Shown here in pieces: positions 7,417 to 15,810 of a DNA stretch of 64,000 nucleotides (within the stretch, counting starts at the first letter, position 1; the number at the start of each line of letters is the position of its first letter). The notes below the pieces were generated by a model. The model searched no databases, was not told the origin of the DNA, and worked only from the letters and a program-made list of their open reading frames with translations. The stretch lies in the IMG/VR virus record IMGVR_UViG_3300031952_000001, positions 124,001-188,000 of that record; one strand, given 5' to 3'. The stretch comes from a virus. Made by a program: the position numbers and the translations under genes.

Positions 7417-7605
7417 ATGAAAACCCTCATGGACGATCTCTTGTACGCTTGGGGAGAGTTGATCGATCTCAGGCGCAAGGTACGAGATAAAGGCGGGCCG
7501 TGGGGTGCGGCCGATCTGGCGGTACACGAAAGGCTCGTTTCTGAGATCGATACCCTCGTCGGGAGGTTGCCGGAGGGTTGGAAGGCGTGGAAGGAAGAGG
7601 GTTAG
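7417..7605 (+). CDS. Hypothetical 62-aa protein
   Basis: AGGAAGG precedes the ATG, 11 bases after the upstream stop, so it is in the same transcript as the gene at 7097. Helical, tryptophan-rich at the end (EGWKAWKEEG). Function unknown. Confidence 0.75.
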   Translation: MKTLMDDLLYAWGELIDLRRKVRDKGGPWGAADLAVHERLVSEIDTLVGRLPEGWKAWKEEG

Positions 7606-7625
7606 AGAATCGACCACCCCACCCC

Positions 7626-7653
7626 TTGACCGCCCGCCACGGGTGGTTATGTT
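7626..7653 (+). promoter_or_regulatory. Repeat-type promoter
   Basis: TTGACC, 16 bases (GCCCGCCACGGGTGGT), TATGTT; a weaker -10 than its relatives. Confidence 0.7.
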
Positions 7654-7690
7654 GTGAGGGTAGGGAACGAACAACGGAAAGGGGCGGAAC

Positions 7691-8026
7691 ATGGCGCGGG
7701 GATATCTGGTAACGTCGCGGAACGGCAGAAAAGCGGTGTTACTAGACGTTCGCACCCTGTCAACCGTCCCGGTGTCCATGTCGACGTGGGCGATCATTTC
7801 GGGATCGTCGCCGCCGGATCAAGACTACCGGATCGTGATCCATCGGTGGGAGATTCGCGACGGCAAAGCGATCTTGACGGTGGGTAACGTCGTCCTCGAA
7901 GACGTTGAGGCCGATCTGGAAGTAGACGAGGCCGATCTAAGCCCGCCCAAGGGTAAGGGGTGGCGATGGGATTTCGGGGAGTGGGTTAGGGACACCCGCA
8001 AGGGGCGCGAGGCGTGCCAGCCCTGA
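7691..8026 (+). CDS. Hypothetical protein, 111 aa
   Basis: ATG after GAAAGGGGCGGAAC. Beta-rich N-terminus, acidic middle (EDVEADLEVDEADL). Function unknown. Confidence 0.8.
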   Translation: MARGYLVTSRNGRKAVLLDVRTLSTVPVSMSTWAIISGSSPPDQDYRIVIHRWEIRDGKAILTVGNVVLEDVEADLEVDEADLSPPKGKGWRWDFGEWVRDTRKGREACQP

Positions 8027-8044
8027 GAATCGACCGGCGACCAC

Positions 8045-8072
8045 TTGCACGCCCAAAACCGATGGTTATATT
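8045..8072 (+). promoter_or_regulatory. Repeat-type promoter
   Basis: TTGCAC, 16 bases (GCCCAAAACCGATGGT), TATATT. Last copy of the left-arm series. Confidence 0.7.
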
Positions 8073-8109
8073 GGTAGGGTAGCAGAAAAACCCACGGGAG
8101 GTGCGAGAC

Positions 8110-8520
8110 ATGGCGACCAAGATCAACCCCCAGATCAAGATCATCGCGGACACCTACAACCGGAAGATCGACAAGGCCAAGAGCAATCTCGCGCTCGCGG
8201 TGCGGCAGTTGTCCACGGTAGACAAGACCGTCCGGCGCGTCGAGGTGGACCGGGCGACGGGGCAGATCAACGAAGTCGTGCGGCACCTGGCGCACCCGTT
8301 CGAGATCGCCCGCGCCGTCGCGGTCGTGGACCGGTGCAAGGCCGAGGTCGCGGCCCTGGTAGATGCGAGGGACCTGGCGATCATGGGAGTCGAGATCGAC
8401 GCCGAGGCCAAGGGTCGCCGCGAGGCCGCCCGCCGCGCTCGCGACTCGTACACCCTGGCGTGCATCGAGGACGGCACGGACCGCACCGTCGACATGGACG
8501 GGGAGGTGTGCGCCGCGTAA
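8110..8520 (+). CDS. Hypothetical helical protein, 136 aa
   Basis: ATG chosen over an in-frame GTG nine bases upstream because GGGAGGTG then has normal spacing. Mostly helical with many Arg/Ala (AKGRREAARRARDSY), likely coiled coil. Function unknown. Confidence 0.8.
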   Translation: MATKINPQIKIIADTYNRKIDKAKSNLALAVRQLSTVDKTVRRVEVDRATGQINEVVRHLAHPFEIARAVAVVDRCKAEVAALVDARDLAIMGVEIDAEAKGRREAARRARDSYTLACIEDGTDRTVDMDGEVCAA

Positions 8521-8576
8521 CTACACCGGACTACACCGGGGAGATCGGGGACCGCAAACAAGGGGAAGGTGAACCC

Positions 8577-8861
8577 ATGTCACTGGAAATCAGGAACGAG
8601 GAACACTACAACGCAGTCGTGGCCTTCGCCGAGGCGGAGGGGATCGGGGATAAGCTCCGCGAGGTGTTGGACTACCTCGACGGGTACGCCAATCACGACG
8701 CCCGCGAGAAGGGCGAGCCGGACGCCACGATCTGTAAGCTGTTCCCGGATTTCGCTCCGCAGTCGTTCAGTTTCGTCATGGAGAAGGGCGGCCGGTTCTG
8801 GTTCAACGGTGGGGCAATCTTCTACGGTGCCAGCGATCCGAGGTGGGGGGTGCACACGTAG
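8577..8861 (+). CDS. Hypothetical protein, 94 aa
   Basis: GGGGAAGGTGAACCC precedes the ATG. Last gene of the left arm, 57 bases after the gene at 8110 with no promoter between. Function unknown. Confidence 0.8.
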   Translation: MSLEIRNEEHYNAVVAFAEAEGIGDKLREVLDYLDGYANHDAREKGEPDATICKLFPDFAPQSFSFVMEKGGRFWFNGGAIFYGASDPRWGVHT

Positions 8862-9002
8862 GCCAACCCTCGCCCAACCTTCGACACCTACAGTCAACCA
8901 CTCCAGACTACCCCAACCTTCGACCCACTCAAAACAAAGATGAGGGGGGAGATCTCCAGGTTGCCAGCTAGGGGCAGGGGGGAAAGGTAGACTAGCTCTT
9001 TC

Positions 9003-9218
9003 CCTGGTAGTCAAGGGTCAACCTCTCCCCTGGTAGGTGTTCCCCTGGTAGGTAGCAAAGGCCGCTAGTTGTCCCACCAGGGGTTTCCGCAGGTCCATGG
9101 CAACCCTCGCCGAGCCCTCGCCCAAGGTCAACCGGAAACCTGAGATCCCGACAACCCTAGACAAGCCCCCTGGTAGGCTCGCCAGTCGCCTCGAACGAAA
9201 CCCTACCCCTACCAGGGG
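9003..9218. repeat. CCCCTGGTAGG repeats in both orientations
   Basis: CCTGGTAG at 9003, CCCCTGGTAGG at 9027 and 9042, CCACCAGGGG near 9074, CCCCCTGGTAGG near 9166 and CCTACCAGGGGGG near 9208. Two direct copies are 15 bases apart; the others are inverted or spread. Confidence 0.75.
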
Positions 9219-9318
9219 GGAAGGACAAGGGACCGGCCCACGGCGGCGCTCCGCGAGCCTCGACAAGCCTATAGGAGACGGGCCGGGATCTTGACTACTC
9301 GCCGAGGCTGGAGATATA

Positions 9319-9385
9319 TATGGTCACGGCGTGACCATACATTCCCGTGACCATACATGTATGGTCATGACCATATGTGACCATA
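9319..9385. repeat. Cluster of six GTGACCATA half-sites and palindromes
   Basis: TATGGTCAC, GGC, GTGACCATA (9319-9339) is one inverted repeat. TGACCATACATGTATGGTCA (9348-9367) is a perfect 20-bp palindrome. Two further direct half-sites start at 9367 and 9377. This looks like a multi-site protein-binding region, either operators or an initiator site. Confidence 0.8.
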
Positions 9386-10070
9386 CCGGGCCGGTGAATC
9401 TCGGCACGAGGGGGAGATCGGGGTGATAGGTAAGAGATCGGGATTATGGGGAAATCTCGGATCGTTTGGATCGGTTAGGGGTAGACGTAGGGGGAGGGGG
9501 GAGATGTAGGCATATAGGGGGGAGGTGGATTGGAGCAGCCCCACGATCACATCATCACCCGACAGAGATCGCGCAATCTTTGCGTACCTCGCAAAAAGGT
9601 CACAACACATGCCACATCCAACCCTCGATCCCGCGATCTCCATCGATCCCGCCTAGAGATCGCGCAACCATCCGTCAACCCTCGATGATCTCCCCCAATC
9701 TCCATCAAGAGTCGGCCGAGATCGGCCAATCTTGGCCTGGTACGGGCCGAGCTTGGCCCTTGTCGGGCCGCCCGGACCTTCGCCGATCTCCGCCCACCTT
9801 GAACCACAATCGATGGACCTGGACACGAGCCCGATGGATCGGCCGGCGCTCGCACATGTTGGTAGAGATTAGCTAATGATTACGGTATGTTAAAGGTGTA
9901 GGGCCAAGGTTGCGCCGAGCATGGGCGGGGATCGGCCGATGGATCGGGGAGGCCGGGGGAGATCGGGGAGGATTGCGGGGGGATTGGGCAATCTCTGCCC
10001 CTGATTGCGCGATCCCCATCGGATCGCGTGCTAGATCGCGCGATCTCGAAAGATCGGGGGCTGCCCCCAA
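9370..10070. repeat. GATC/GCGCAATC-rich repeats
   Basis: Many short related words (GATCGGG, GATCGCGCAA, GATTGCGCGATC) occur on both strands, with a perfect palindrome AGATCGCGCGATCT at 10033-10046 and GATTGGGCAATC near 9983. Function unknown. Confidence 0.55.
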
Positions 10071-10249
10071 TATACACCGACCCTCCCCAACATTCCCAAA
10101 ATCCCATCGGGTCCCATCCTATACCTTACAAATCCTTGAAATCATTGAATAATATTTCCCGAAAATTCCGGGTCCCCTTTTTCCCCTACAACCCTGCCCA
10201 AAAAGGAGCCTGGCTTCTAGATCCGGCCAAGGTTTGGGTCCCCTCCTAT

Positions 10250-10690
10250 GGTACAGGTAGGGTTGCCCGAGCCCGGCCGAACCCTGGGCCGCCAACCCTA
10301 GGCCAACCCTGCTGGAGGAACCCTGGACACCTCAGACGGAACCCCTTGCTGCCGGCGGCCCCTCAAGGTCGACCCCAACCTCCAACCCTTCCAACCTTCC
10401 CAACCCTTCCCAAGACTACCCCAACCCCAGGGCAAGGCAGGGTTGGACCTTCAGCAACCCTTCAGCTGAACCTTGAACCAAAGGTACCCGGGGTTGGGCC
10501 CCCAGGGGAAAATAGGGATCGCGATCTCGGTCTGGAGGGATCGGTGGAGGGTTGCCGAGTCGAACCCTACGTTGAGGTAACCTTACAAGGGTTGGAGGTA
10601 AGTATAGGTTCGAGGGTTGAAGGGAGGGTTGCCGAGGGTTGAGGAACCCGGGGACCTCAGGCCCCCTCAAGGTTGGAACCTTGGGATCGT
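10250..10690. repeat. AACCCT / AGGGTTG repeat block
   Basis: CCAACCCT, GAACCCT and their complements recur every 10-25 bases in both orientations. The same words dominate the non-coding block at 58861-59300. Confidence 0.65.
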
Positions 10691-10703
10691 GCGATCTACA
10701 GGG

Positions 10704-10733
10704 TTGACCTTGGGAAGGTGGCTGTGTTATATA
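10704..10733 (+). promoter_or_regulatory. Promoter for the 10.75-12.4 kb operon
   Basis: TTGACC, 18 bases, TATATA. A ribosome site (GGGAGGTG, 10743) follows within ten bases. Confidence 0.65.
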
Positions 10734-10755
10734 TTCAGCCACGGGAGGTGTTACC

Positions 10756-11181
10756 TTGAGACGCACTATGAAGCAAAAGCTGATCGGCTGCAAAGATGGA
10801 GCTGCAAAAGAGATCGAGAGGCTTCTGGCCCGCATGGAGGAGCTGAGGGCTTTGATAATCATGGTTGACGGAATCCTGGAGGGGGAGAAACCCCTGGAAG
10901 ACGACCCTCGTGCGCACCTCAGGGCGTCCAGGGGATCTGGGAGGATCAACGACCTGCTTCTGGCGGCGTGCGTTGATTGGAAGACGATCAACGAACTCAT
11001 GGAGGTGGTCCCTGAGCTGCAAGGGAGACACCCCGCGGGGATCAGCACGCGGTGCCGCCTTCTGTGGCTGGGTGGGCTCCTGGAGCGCCGATCCGCCGTT
11101 CCTTGTCCTCCCGGGAGGTACCCTCGCAAGGGGAGGGCGGGGTACACGTACAAAACGTTGAAGACCGCTCTCAGAGAATGA
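10756..11181 (+). CDS. Coiled-coil/winged-helix paralog, TTG start (copy 1)
   Basis: TTG start five bases after GGGAGGTG; the first ATG (10768) is too far away. The N-terminal half is a coiled coil (EIERLLARMEELRALI), followed by a conserved core: a C..WKT helix, an ISTRCR..LW recognition-like segment, a G.LERR wing and a terminal GYTYKT. The same modules recur in the genes ending at 12936 and 19729. Likely a DNA-binding protein of a phage-specific family; target unknown. Confidence 0.8.
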   Translation: MRRTMKQKLIGCKDGAAKEIERLLARMEELRALIIMVDGILEGEKPLEDDPRAHLRASRGSGRINDLLLAACVDWKTINELMEVVPELQGRHPAGISTRCRLLWLGGLLERRSAVPCPPGRYPRKGRAGYTYKTLKTALRE

Positions 11182-11204
11182 GGGCGTGTAGGAGGAGCAA
11201 GAGG

Positions 11205-11591
11205 ATGCAGGAGTTCGACCCATCGAAGATCGAAGATGTTCTCGATCCCGTTACGGGCGAGGTGGTGGCCCGATGTCGAGTTCTACGGTGTACCATTTGC
11301 GGCAGGAGGGAGTTTTACCCTCGTCGCATCCGGTGGGAGGGCTCTGTTGCTCACTGCCCGAACCCACGTTGTAGTGGTGCTGGAATAAACATTGATCTGC
11401 GTCCGAAGGCTACCCTGTACCACCGTGAACGTCCTCCGAAGCAGATCAAGAGGGTCGAGGTGAGGTGCACCAACTGCCTCAAGGTCTGGGGAGCCAACGC
11501 GAAAAAAGGAATCCCACTCCGATGTGATTTCTGTGGGGTCATGGGTGTAGTTGAGAAGGTCTCTCAAGAGCCCTCTGAGCAGGGCGCATAG
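11205..11591 (+). CDS. Zinc-ribbon protein, 128 aa
   Basis: Start at the ATG after GGAGGAGCAAGAGG; an ATG at 11178 overlapping the upstream stop is the alternative. Two metal sites are suggested: CTICG with a later CPNPRC, and CTNC with CDFC. Likely a nucleic-acid or protein adaptor. The same GAGGAGCAAGAGG leader precedes the next gene, a local duplication of the ribosome site. Confidence 0.8.
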   Translation: MQEFDPSKIEDVLDPVTGEVVARCRVLRCTICGRREFYPRRIRWEGSVAHCPNPRCSGAGINIDLRPKATLYHRERPPKQIKRVEVRCTNCLKVWGANAKKGIPLRCDFCGVMGVVEKVSQEPSEQGA

Positions 11592-11607
11592 AAAGAGGAG
11601 CAAGAGG

Positions 11608-11928
11608 ATGCCGAGCAAGAAGAGGAAGCTGATCAAGACGACCGGGGAGCCCCTGGAGCAGCCGAAGGTTCTCTCCCAAGAGGAGATCAATGCGTTGAAC
11701 CTGGAGACCCTGGACTACCTGGTGGCACGCCTGCACGAGTACCGGAGACGGGAGGACATGTCGAAGATCTCCGTGTCCGTGTCGGAGACCCGGCCGATCA
11801 AGCCGGTGTACCCTCAGGAGGGTGGAGACCACATCGGGTACGTCCAGAAGGGGCCGCGGGTCCTGACCATCGTGATCCAGGACTTCGAACACGACGGGCA
11901 CATCCGCGCCGCGGGGGAGGCCTGGTGA
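11608..11928 (+). CDS. Hypothetical protein, 106 aa
   Basis: Basic N-terminus (MPSKKRKLIKTTGEP), then a helix (LNLETLDYLVARLHEYRRRE). Ribosome site GAGGAG as in the upstream gene. Ends by overlapping the next gene's GTG. Function unknown. Confidence 0.8.
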   Translation: MPSKKRKLIKTTGEPLEQPKVLSQEEINALNLETLDYLVARLHEYRRREDMSKISVSVSETRPIKPVYPQEGGDHIGYVQKGPRVLTIVIQDFEHDGHIRAAGEAW

Positions 11929-12086
11929 GCGTCATGAACGACACGAACCCTGTGCTGACCATCATCGCGCCCCTGTTCGGAAACCCCTTCGCAACGAGCC
12001 TGGCGCTCGCTCGGGCATGGTTCGAGCGAGCCTACCCGACCGACACGCCCCAGCAGGTGTACGTCACCGTCCGGAGGATCCCATGA
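11925..12086 (+). CDS. Hypothetical 53-aa protein, GTG start
   Basis: The frame from GTG at 11925 (overlapping the upstream TGA) ends in an ATGA overlap with the next gene, the usual junction in this genome. GGGGGAGG lies five bases before the GTG; ATG at 11934 is an alternative. The protein (NDTNPVLTIIAPLFGNPF...) has no recognised motif. Confidence 0.65.
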   Translation: MSVMNDTNPVLTIIAPLFGNPFATSLALARAWFERAYPTDTPQQVYVTVRRIP

Positions 12087-12418
12087 AGAAGGTGAACTAC
12101 AGCGATCCTACCCCGTGGACCTGGGAGGAGATCGCGAAGCTGAACGGGCCGGCGTACTCGGAGTTCCTGGAGGTGTATGGGGACCGGGGCAAGGTCGCGA
12201 TGGTGATCGCCGAGACCATCGAGGACGGCAGGTACGCGATCTACGACAGGGACTACTGCAACTGGGGAGGATGCCACTTCTGCCCTCTGTGGGCCCCGGA
12301 AGGGAGTGAGTGGTTCTCCCGGGAAGAGCATCAGAAGTATGCCTTCGCATACTGCTTGGAGTTGTCCTTGATCGTCTACACCCGCATGGTCAAGAAGCTC
12401 GGTCGACTGCCCGCATGA
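12083..12418 (+). CDS. Hypothetical protein, paralog of the gene at 34292
   Basis: 111 residues. PWTWEEIAKLNGPAYSEFL, then EVYGDRGKVAMVIAE matches the order RWTWKELAHVN, SYEDFLVTYG and ALAIS of the 34292 protein. It carries a Cys cluster (DYCNWGGCHFCPLW) that the paralog lacks. CGGAGG precedes the ATG. Function unknown. Confidence 0.8.
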   Translation: MKKVNYSDPTPWTWEEIAKLNGPAYSEFLEVYGDRGKVAMVIAETIEDGRYAIYDRDYCNWGGCHFCPLWAPEGSEWFSREEHQKYAFAYCLELSLIVYTRMVKKLGRLPA

Positions 12419-12463
12419 GGCCGGGGTAGGGTTCAAGGGTAGACAGACAGGCGACTCGTAGGC

Positions 12464-12856
12464 CTATTCGAGATCTTTGAGGCTTACCCGGGCGGAGAAC
12501 TTCTCAAGGGTCTTTCCGTCGTCTCCGCACAGGTAGGCCTCCTCGTCGAAGTAGACGAAGCGGACCTGGCTGTCCTTCAGGGTCACGATCAGCTGCGCCA
12601 GGTTGATTTTGACTACCCCGCCCTCCTCAGCTTTCAGGTGTGTCCTCATGCTGAAGATCTTCACATGCTCGCTGGCAGGAGGGATACCGTCTGGGGCTGT
12701 TCGACCAAGGAGTTTCAAATCGAAGTTGCCGTTGAAGATCGCGACAGGGGTGAACCTGACTTCAGCCACATCTCCGAGGATGTAAGATCCTTGATCCGGT
12801 ACAAAGTCCGGATCTCCGAGCCTCTCTGTGGGGGTGTACATGACTTTTAGAAACAT
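12464..12856 (-). CDS. Hypothetical protein, 130 aa, last gene of long leftward operon
   Basis: AGAGAGG precedes the ATG. Beta-rich, with no Cys cluster and no recognised motif. It is convergent with the gene ending at 12418. Confidence 0.8.
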   Translation of the reverse strand: MFLKVMYTPTERLGDPDFVPDQGSYILGDVAEVRFTPVAIFNGNFDLKLLGRTAPDGIPPASEHVKIFSMRTHLKAEEGGVVKINLAQLIVTLKDSQVRFVYFDEEAYLCGDDGKTLEKFSARVSLKDLE

Positions 12857-12935
12857 TGGATGCCTCTCTTTCTGTCTTCTGTTTTCGAACTACCTGTCTG
12901 TCTGAGGAAGAGGATACCGCCGGCCTCGGGAGCTG

Positions 12936-13595
12936 TCAAGAGGGCTTGCGACGGTATCGGTGCTCTCGGGGGGCTCCCTGACGCTTCAAGGGGACGTCCT
13001 CCCGCTCCAGGAAGCCCTTGTCTAGGAGCCTTATGAGGTACGGTCTGAAGTTGGCGTGGCAGACCACCGAGAATCCCGGGATCAGCTTCTTCAGATCGTG
13101 GATAGTGTACCAGGTGTCGTGCTCTTCGAACCATTGGCGGAGGATCTTCTCGAAGTCGCCATAGCTTCGACGAGGTATCCTTCCGGACCAGAAGGCAGGC
13201 CCTGCGTTCAGGGATCGGTACTCGTACTCCTGGTGATTGAGAGGGTTGTGGGGCGGGAGGGCGACTTGGCGGCGTTCCAGGCACCCACGCACCCACAAGT
13301 CTCGGCACCTGGTGCTGATGTTCGATTTTGAGAGGTTCCCGAATTTCTGGAGGTCGGAGAGCTGGCGGACAGTCTTCCAGGATTGACAGGCGGTGAAGAT
13401 CTTCTGATCAGTACCTCTAGGTGCCGGCTTTTCGGAATTCTCTCCAAACGGTGCGTCCGTCTCCTTGGAAGGTGTCAGGATGTCGTCCAAGGTCTTGATC
13501 ACACCCCTCAAAACGGCGACCCGGAGTTCGAGTGCTTCCAGCTCCTGGAGGGTTTCGTCTCGGTACCTTCTGGTCTTGTCGTCCAGGGATTCCAA
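12936..13595 (-). CDS. Coiled-coil/winged-helix paralog, TTG start (copy 2)
   Basis: 219 residues from a TTG; no Met is available near the conserved N-terminus, and the paralog at 20334 aligns from the same place (LD.KTRRYRDETL.E.E.LE). After the coiled coil come ACQSWKT, SKSNISTRCRDLW and GCLERRQ. This copy has an extra C-terminal winged-helix-like unit (FEKILRQWFEEHDTWYTIHD ... RLLDKGFLERED). Likely DNA-binding. Confidence 0.8.
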   Translation of the reverse strand: MESLDDKTRRYRDETLQELEALELRVAVLRGVIKTLDDILTPSKETDAPFGENSEKPAPRGTDQKIFTACQSWKTVRQLSDLQKFGNLSKSNISTRCRDLWVRGCLERRQVALPPHNPLNHQEYEYRSLNAGPAFWSGRIPRRSYGDFEKILRQWFEEHDTWYTIHDLKKLIPGFSVVCHANFRPYLIRLLDKGFLEREDVPLKRQGAPREHRYRRKPS

Positions 13596-13598
13596 TGT

Positions 13599-14594
13599 TC
13601 AGCCCTTGGTCTCGGTGGGGTTCATGAGATCGCCGACGAATTCGTAGACAGCCCCGAACCCGTGTCGCTCGATGCAGAACTTCTGGACCTTGTCCGCGAA
13701 CGCCTGCACGGCCTCCTTGCTGGCGGCGGCGAGGAACGCTGCCTGCGCCACCCGCCACTGCTCGCACGCCTCCCCGTCCAGCTCCGCGAGGAGCTTCTCG
13801 GCCTGCTTGAGCGCTTCCTGTATCCACTCGGGGGAGATCTTCTCGGGCGTCGAGATCTTGCCGGCGAGGTAGACCATCGCAGCGCTCGCCCACCGTTCGG
13901 CGTGACGACCTTGGATGGCCTCGACCTCCGCGGCCTTGAGTTTCTCTTGGGTCTTCTCCAGCTCGGCGTGAAGCCTCGACCGGTCCTGCTGCAAGGTCTG
14001 CTCTATGCGGAACGAGGGGCAACCGTCGCAGCCGCCGTTCTCCATCTTCCTCACCTGCTCCCGAGCAGCGCAAGTCGGGTTGCCGTGGGCATCCCCGAGC
14101 AGGTGCTCGCAGATGCCGGCAGACAGCTTGGAGCACTCTTCTTCCAGCCTTCCGCACTCCTCCCCCAGGTTCCCGTTCTCGGCCTCGGAGTCGTCGAAGC
14201 GCTCGGTCAGCTTCTCCAGCTCGACGTCGAGCCGGGCGAGGTGTCCCTCGTGGTTCAGCACCAGCGCTCCGGCCTCCGCCAGTGCCAGGTCCTTGTCGCG
14301 GAGGGCTGCTTCGAGCTGGGAGATCCTCTCACGAGGACCCTCGAACTCGGCCCTGCGCCGCTCCAGCTCCTCCAGCGGGGCCGGCGAGTTGCGGACCTCC
14401 GGCTTGCTCCACGGAGAGTCCCTCCATTTCAGGCAGGAGAGCACGGCCAGAGCCTCGGCCGGGTCGAGGCCCCCGCGGCAGGCGAGGTCCTCCAGGGACT
14501 GGTCGTGGTTCGTCAGGGCCTGTCCCTCGTAGGGGGCGATCATCTCCCAAGGGATCGACGGACCGCTCATGATCGGGAATCTCTTCGGTGTCAC
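13599..14594 (-). CDS. Long coiled-coil protein, GTG start
   Basis: 331 residues from a GTG that overlaps the upstream TGA (GTGA), six bases after AAGGAGGT; an in-frame extension upstream is rejected. The middle is a long coiled coil (ERISQLEAALRDKDLALAEA onward) interrupted by a Cys segment (CEHLL..C..C..C). The C-terminus is helical. Function unknown. Confidence 0.8.
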   Translation of the reverse strand: MTPKRFPIMSGPSIPWEMIAPYEGQALTNHDQSLEDLACRGGLDPAEALAVLSCLKWRDSPWSKPEVRNSPAPLEELERRRAEFEGPRERISQLEAALRDKDLALAEAGALVLNHEGHLARLDVELEKLTERFDDSEAENGNLGEECGRLEEECSKLSAGICEHLLGDAHGNPTCAAREQVRKMENGGCDGCPSFRIEQTLQQDRSRLHAELEKTQEKLKAAEVEAIQGRHAERWASAAMVYLAGKISTPEKISPEWIQEALKQAEKLLAELDGEACEQWRVAQAAFLAAASKEAVQAFADKVQKFCIERHGFGAVYEFVGDLMNPTETKG

Positions 14595-14836
14595 TTCGGG
14601 ACCTCCTTCCAGTCTCTCCACTGCAACGACCAGCCCTGCTCGTGACCGAACTTCCCGTCCTTGAGCACGGTCCTCGCCAGGACCATCTCGACACCGATGG
14701 CGGTGATCTCGATGGTGTCCGTGTATCCCCAGCCGTCTGTCGACTCAGCTCCAACCAGCCGAGTCCCAACCACCCAGCCTTTCCGCCGGCAGATGTCGGC
14801 GTCGGTCTCGGTTCGTACCTTCATTGAGAAGCCCAT
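14591..14836 (-). CDS. Hypothetical protein, 81 aa
   Basis: AGGAAGGA precedes the ATG. Its stop codon overlaps the GTG of the next gene. Beta-rich; no recognised motif. Confidence 0.8.
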   Translation of the reverse strand: MGFSMKVRTETDADICRRKGWVVGTRLVGAESTDGWGYTDTIEITAIGVEMVLARTVLKDGKFGHEQGWSLQWRDWKEVPK

Positions 14837-14865
14837 CGTTCAGTCCTTCCTGGTCTCAGTGCGGT

Positions 14866-14976
14866 TCACAGAAACCCCATAAACCATGAGATCACCAGCC
14901 CCGCCAAACTCGCGCCCACACAGAGACCCGAAACGACGGCGATGGCGACTATCGTGTCTTTTGATTCCTGTTTCAC
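14866..14976 (-). CDS. Single-pass membrane mini-protein, 36 aa, GTG start
   Basis: A short gene in a stretch otherwise unassigned. GTG overlaps the upstream stop (GTGA) with GAGGATGAGG before it. After a charged N-terminus (MKQESKD) residues 8-36 are hydrophobic (TIVAIAVVSGLCVGASLAGL), one membrane helix. Could be a small holin-like or accessory membrane peptide; not proven. Confidence 0.65.
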   Translation of the reverse strand: MKQESKDTIVAIAVVSGLCVGASLAGLVISWFMGFL

Positions 14977-15344
14977 TGTGCCTCATCCTCCTCGTCCACG
15001 ATCTGCGCGGGAAGGGAGGCGCGCAGCCGCGTCTCAGGATTTATGAACATTTCCTCTTGCAACGCCGCGATCCAGCCGACCACAGCACCCATTTCACACC
15101 GGAGTCGGGCCGTGCGCGTAATCTCCTTTGCCTTCCGAGCTTTTCCGATGCAACGTTCCATCTCATCGTGTACCAGTCTCGTCATCTCCCTAGCGCCCGC
15201 TGCGAACGCCGCGTCCCGCTCTGCCAGCATCTCCTCGAAGTACGCGACCAGCGCGAGGCGGGCGGCATCTTCTGTTTCGTCGTCCTCCTCGAAACAGGTT
15301 CTCCGAAATTCATCCAGCAGCTCCTCGAACCGTGCGTCAGTCAT
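14973..15344 (-). CDS. Helical protein, 123 aa
   Basis: Start at the ATG overlapping the upstream TGA, after GAGGTG. Long charged helices (ARFEELLDEFRRTCFEEDDE) and an acidic end (DEEDEAQ). Function unknown. Confidence 0.8.
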   Translation of the reverse strand: MTDARFEELLDEFRRTCFEEDDETEDAARLALVAYFEEMLAERDAAFAAGAREMTRLVHDEMERCIGKARKAKEITRTARLRCEMGAVVGWIAALQEEMFINPETRLRASLPAQIVDEEDEAQ

Positions 15345-15541
15345 TTCGGCACCTCCTCGTTCGGAAAATCTCGGCGGCAGGCGGCGCAGCGGGTGGGCCA
15401 CGTCTGTGCGCTCTCTCGCCTCAGTCGCTTATCGTACCGGGAGCAATAGAACCCATGTGCCAGCTCCAGATGTCCGTGGTGCCACATGGTCAGCAGATGG
15501 CACCTCTCCCCATCGATGCACTTCGGGCGCTCGGCGGTCAT
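15341..15541 (-). CDS. Zinc-binding-like protein, 66 aa
   Basis: Start at the ATG overlapping the upstream stop, after AGGGAGG. His/Cys-rich (CIDGERCHLLTMWHHGHLE, later RCAAC). The upstream in-frame extension is rejected because it crosses the previous gene. Function unknown. Confidence 0.75.
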   Translation of the reverse strand: MTAERPKCIDGERCHLLTMWHHGHLELAHGFYCSRYDKRLRRESAQTWPTRCAACRRDFPNEEVPK

Positions 15542-15810
15542 CGGGGGCCTCCCTTGCGTCGTTCGATTTCGTAAAGCGTGCACGCGCTGGCATTCGCTCC
15601 GGTGCAGGTGATGAAGCAGTTCTTGGCGCAACTGCAACCACCCTTGTAGTGGCGACAATGAGAGCAGATGAAGAACTCCCAACCGCAGGCGGCCTGTATC
15701 TGCATCACTCCCTCGATTCCGGGTGATGGCATCGAACCTGTCATGTTGGGCTGCGCGTAGTAAATGCGGGAGCCGTATACAACGTGTGGACCGTACTGGA
15801 CGTCAGTCAT
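15538..15810 (-). CDS. Cysteine-rich protein, 90 aa
   Basis: Eight Cys in the second half (ACGWEFFICSHCRHYKGGCS, then CAKNCFITC), suggesting a compact metal-binding domain. Overlaps both neighbours by a few bases. Function unknown. Confidence 0.8.
   Translation of the reverse strand: MTDVQYGPHVVYGSRIYYAQPNMTGSMPSPGIEGVMQIQAACGWEFFICSHCRHYKGGCSCAKNCFITCTGANASACTLYEIERRKGGPR

Larger units (their letters stand above)
8862..10703. other. Non-coding repeat-rich region, candidate origin or control region
   Basis: About 1.8 kb without a convincing gene: the open frames present lack ribosome sites and have repeat-derived composition. It holds CCCCTGGTAGG repeats (9003-9218), a palindrome cluster (9319-9385), GATC-rich segments with AGATCGCGCGATCT at 10033, and AACCCT/AGGGTT repeats from about 10250. 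Such a layout suits a replication origin or recombination region; this is inference. Confidence 0.6.

Noticed and set aside
9018-9876. Short frames in the 8.9-10.7 kb block (for example 9018-9266 and 9466-9876)
   Set aside because: No ribosome sites, composition set by CTGGTAG and GATC repeats, no conserved-looking segments.
13383-14645. 420-aa plus-strand frame
   Set aside because: Antisense to the coiled-coil genes; no ribosome site.
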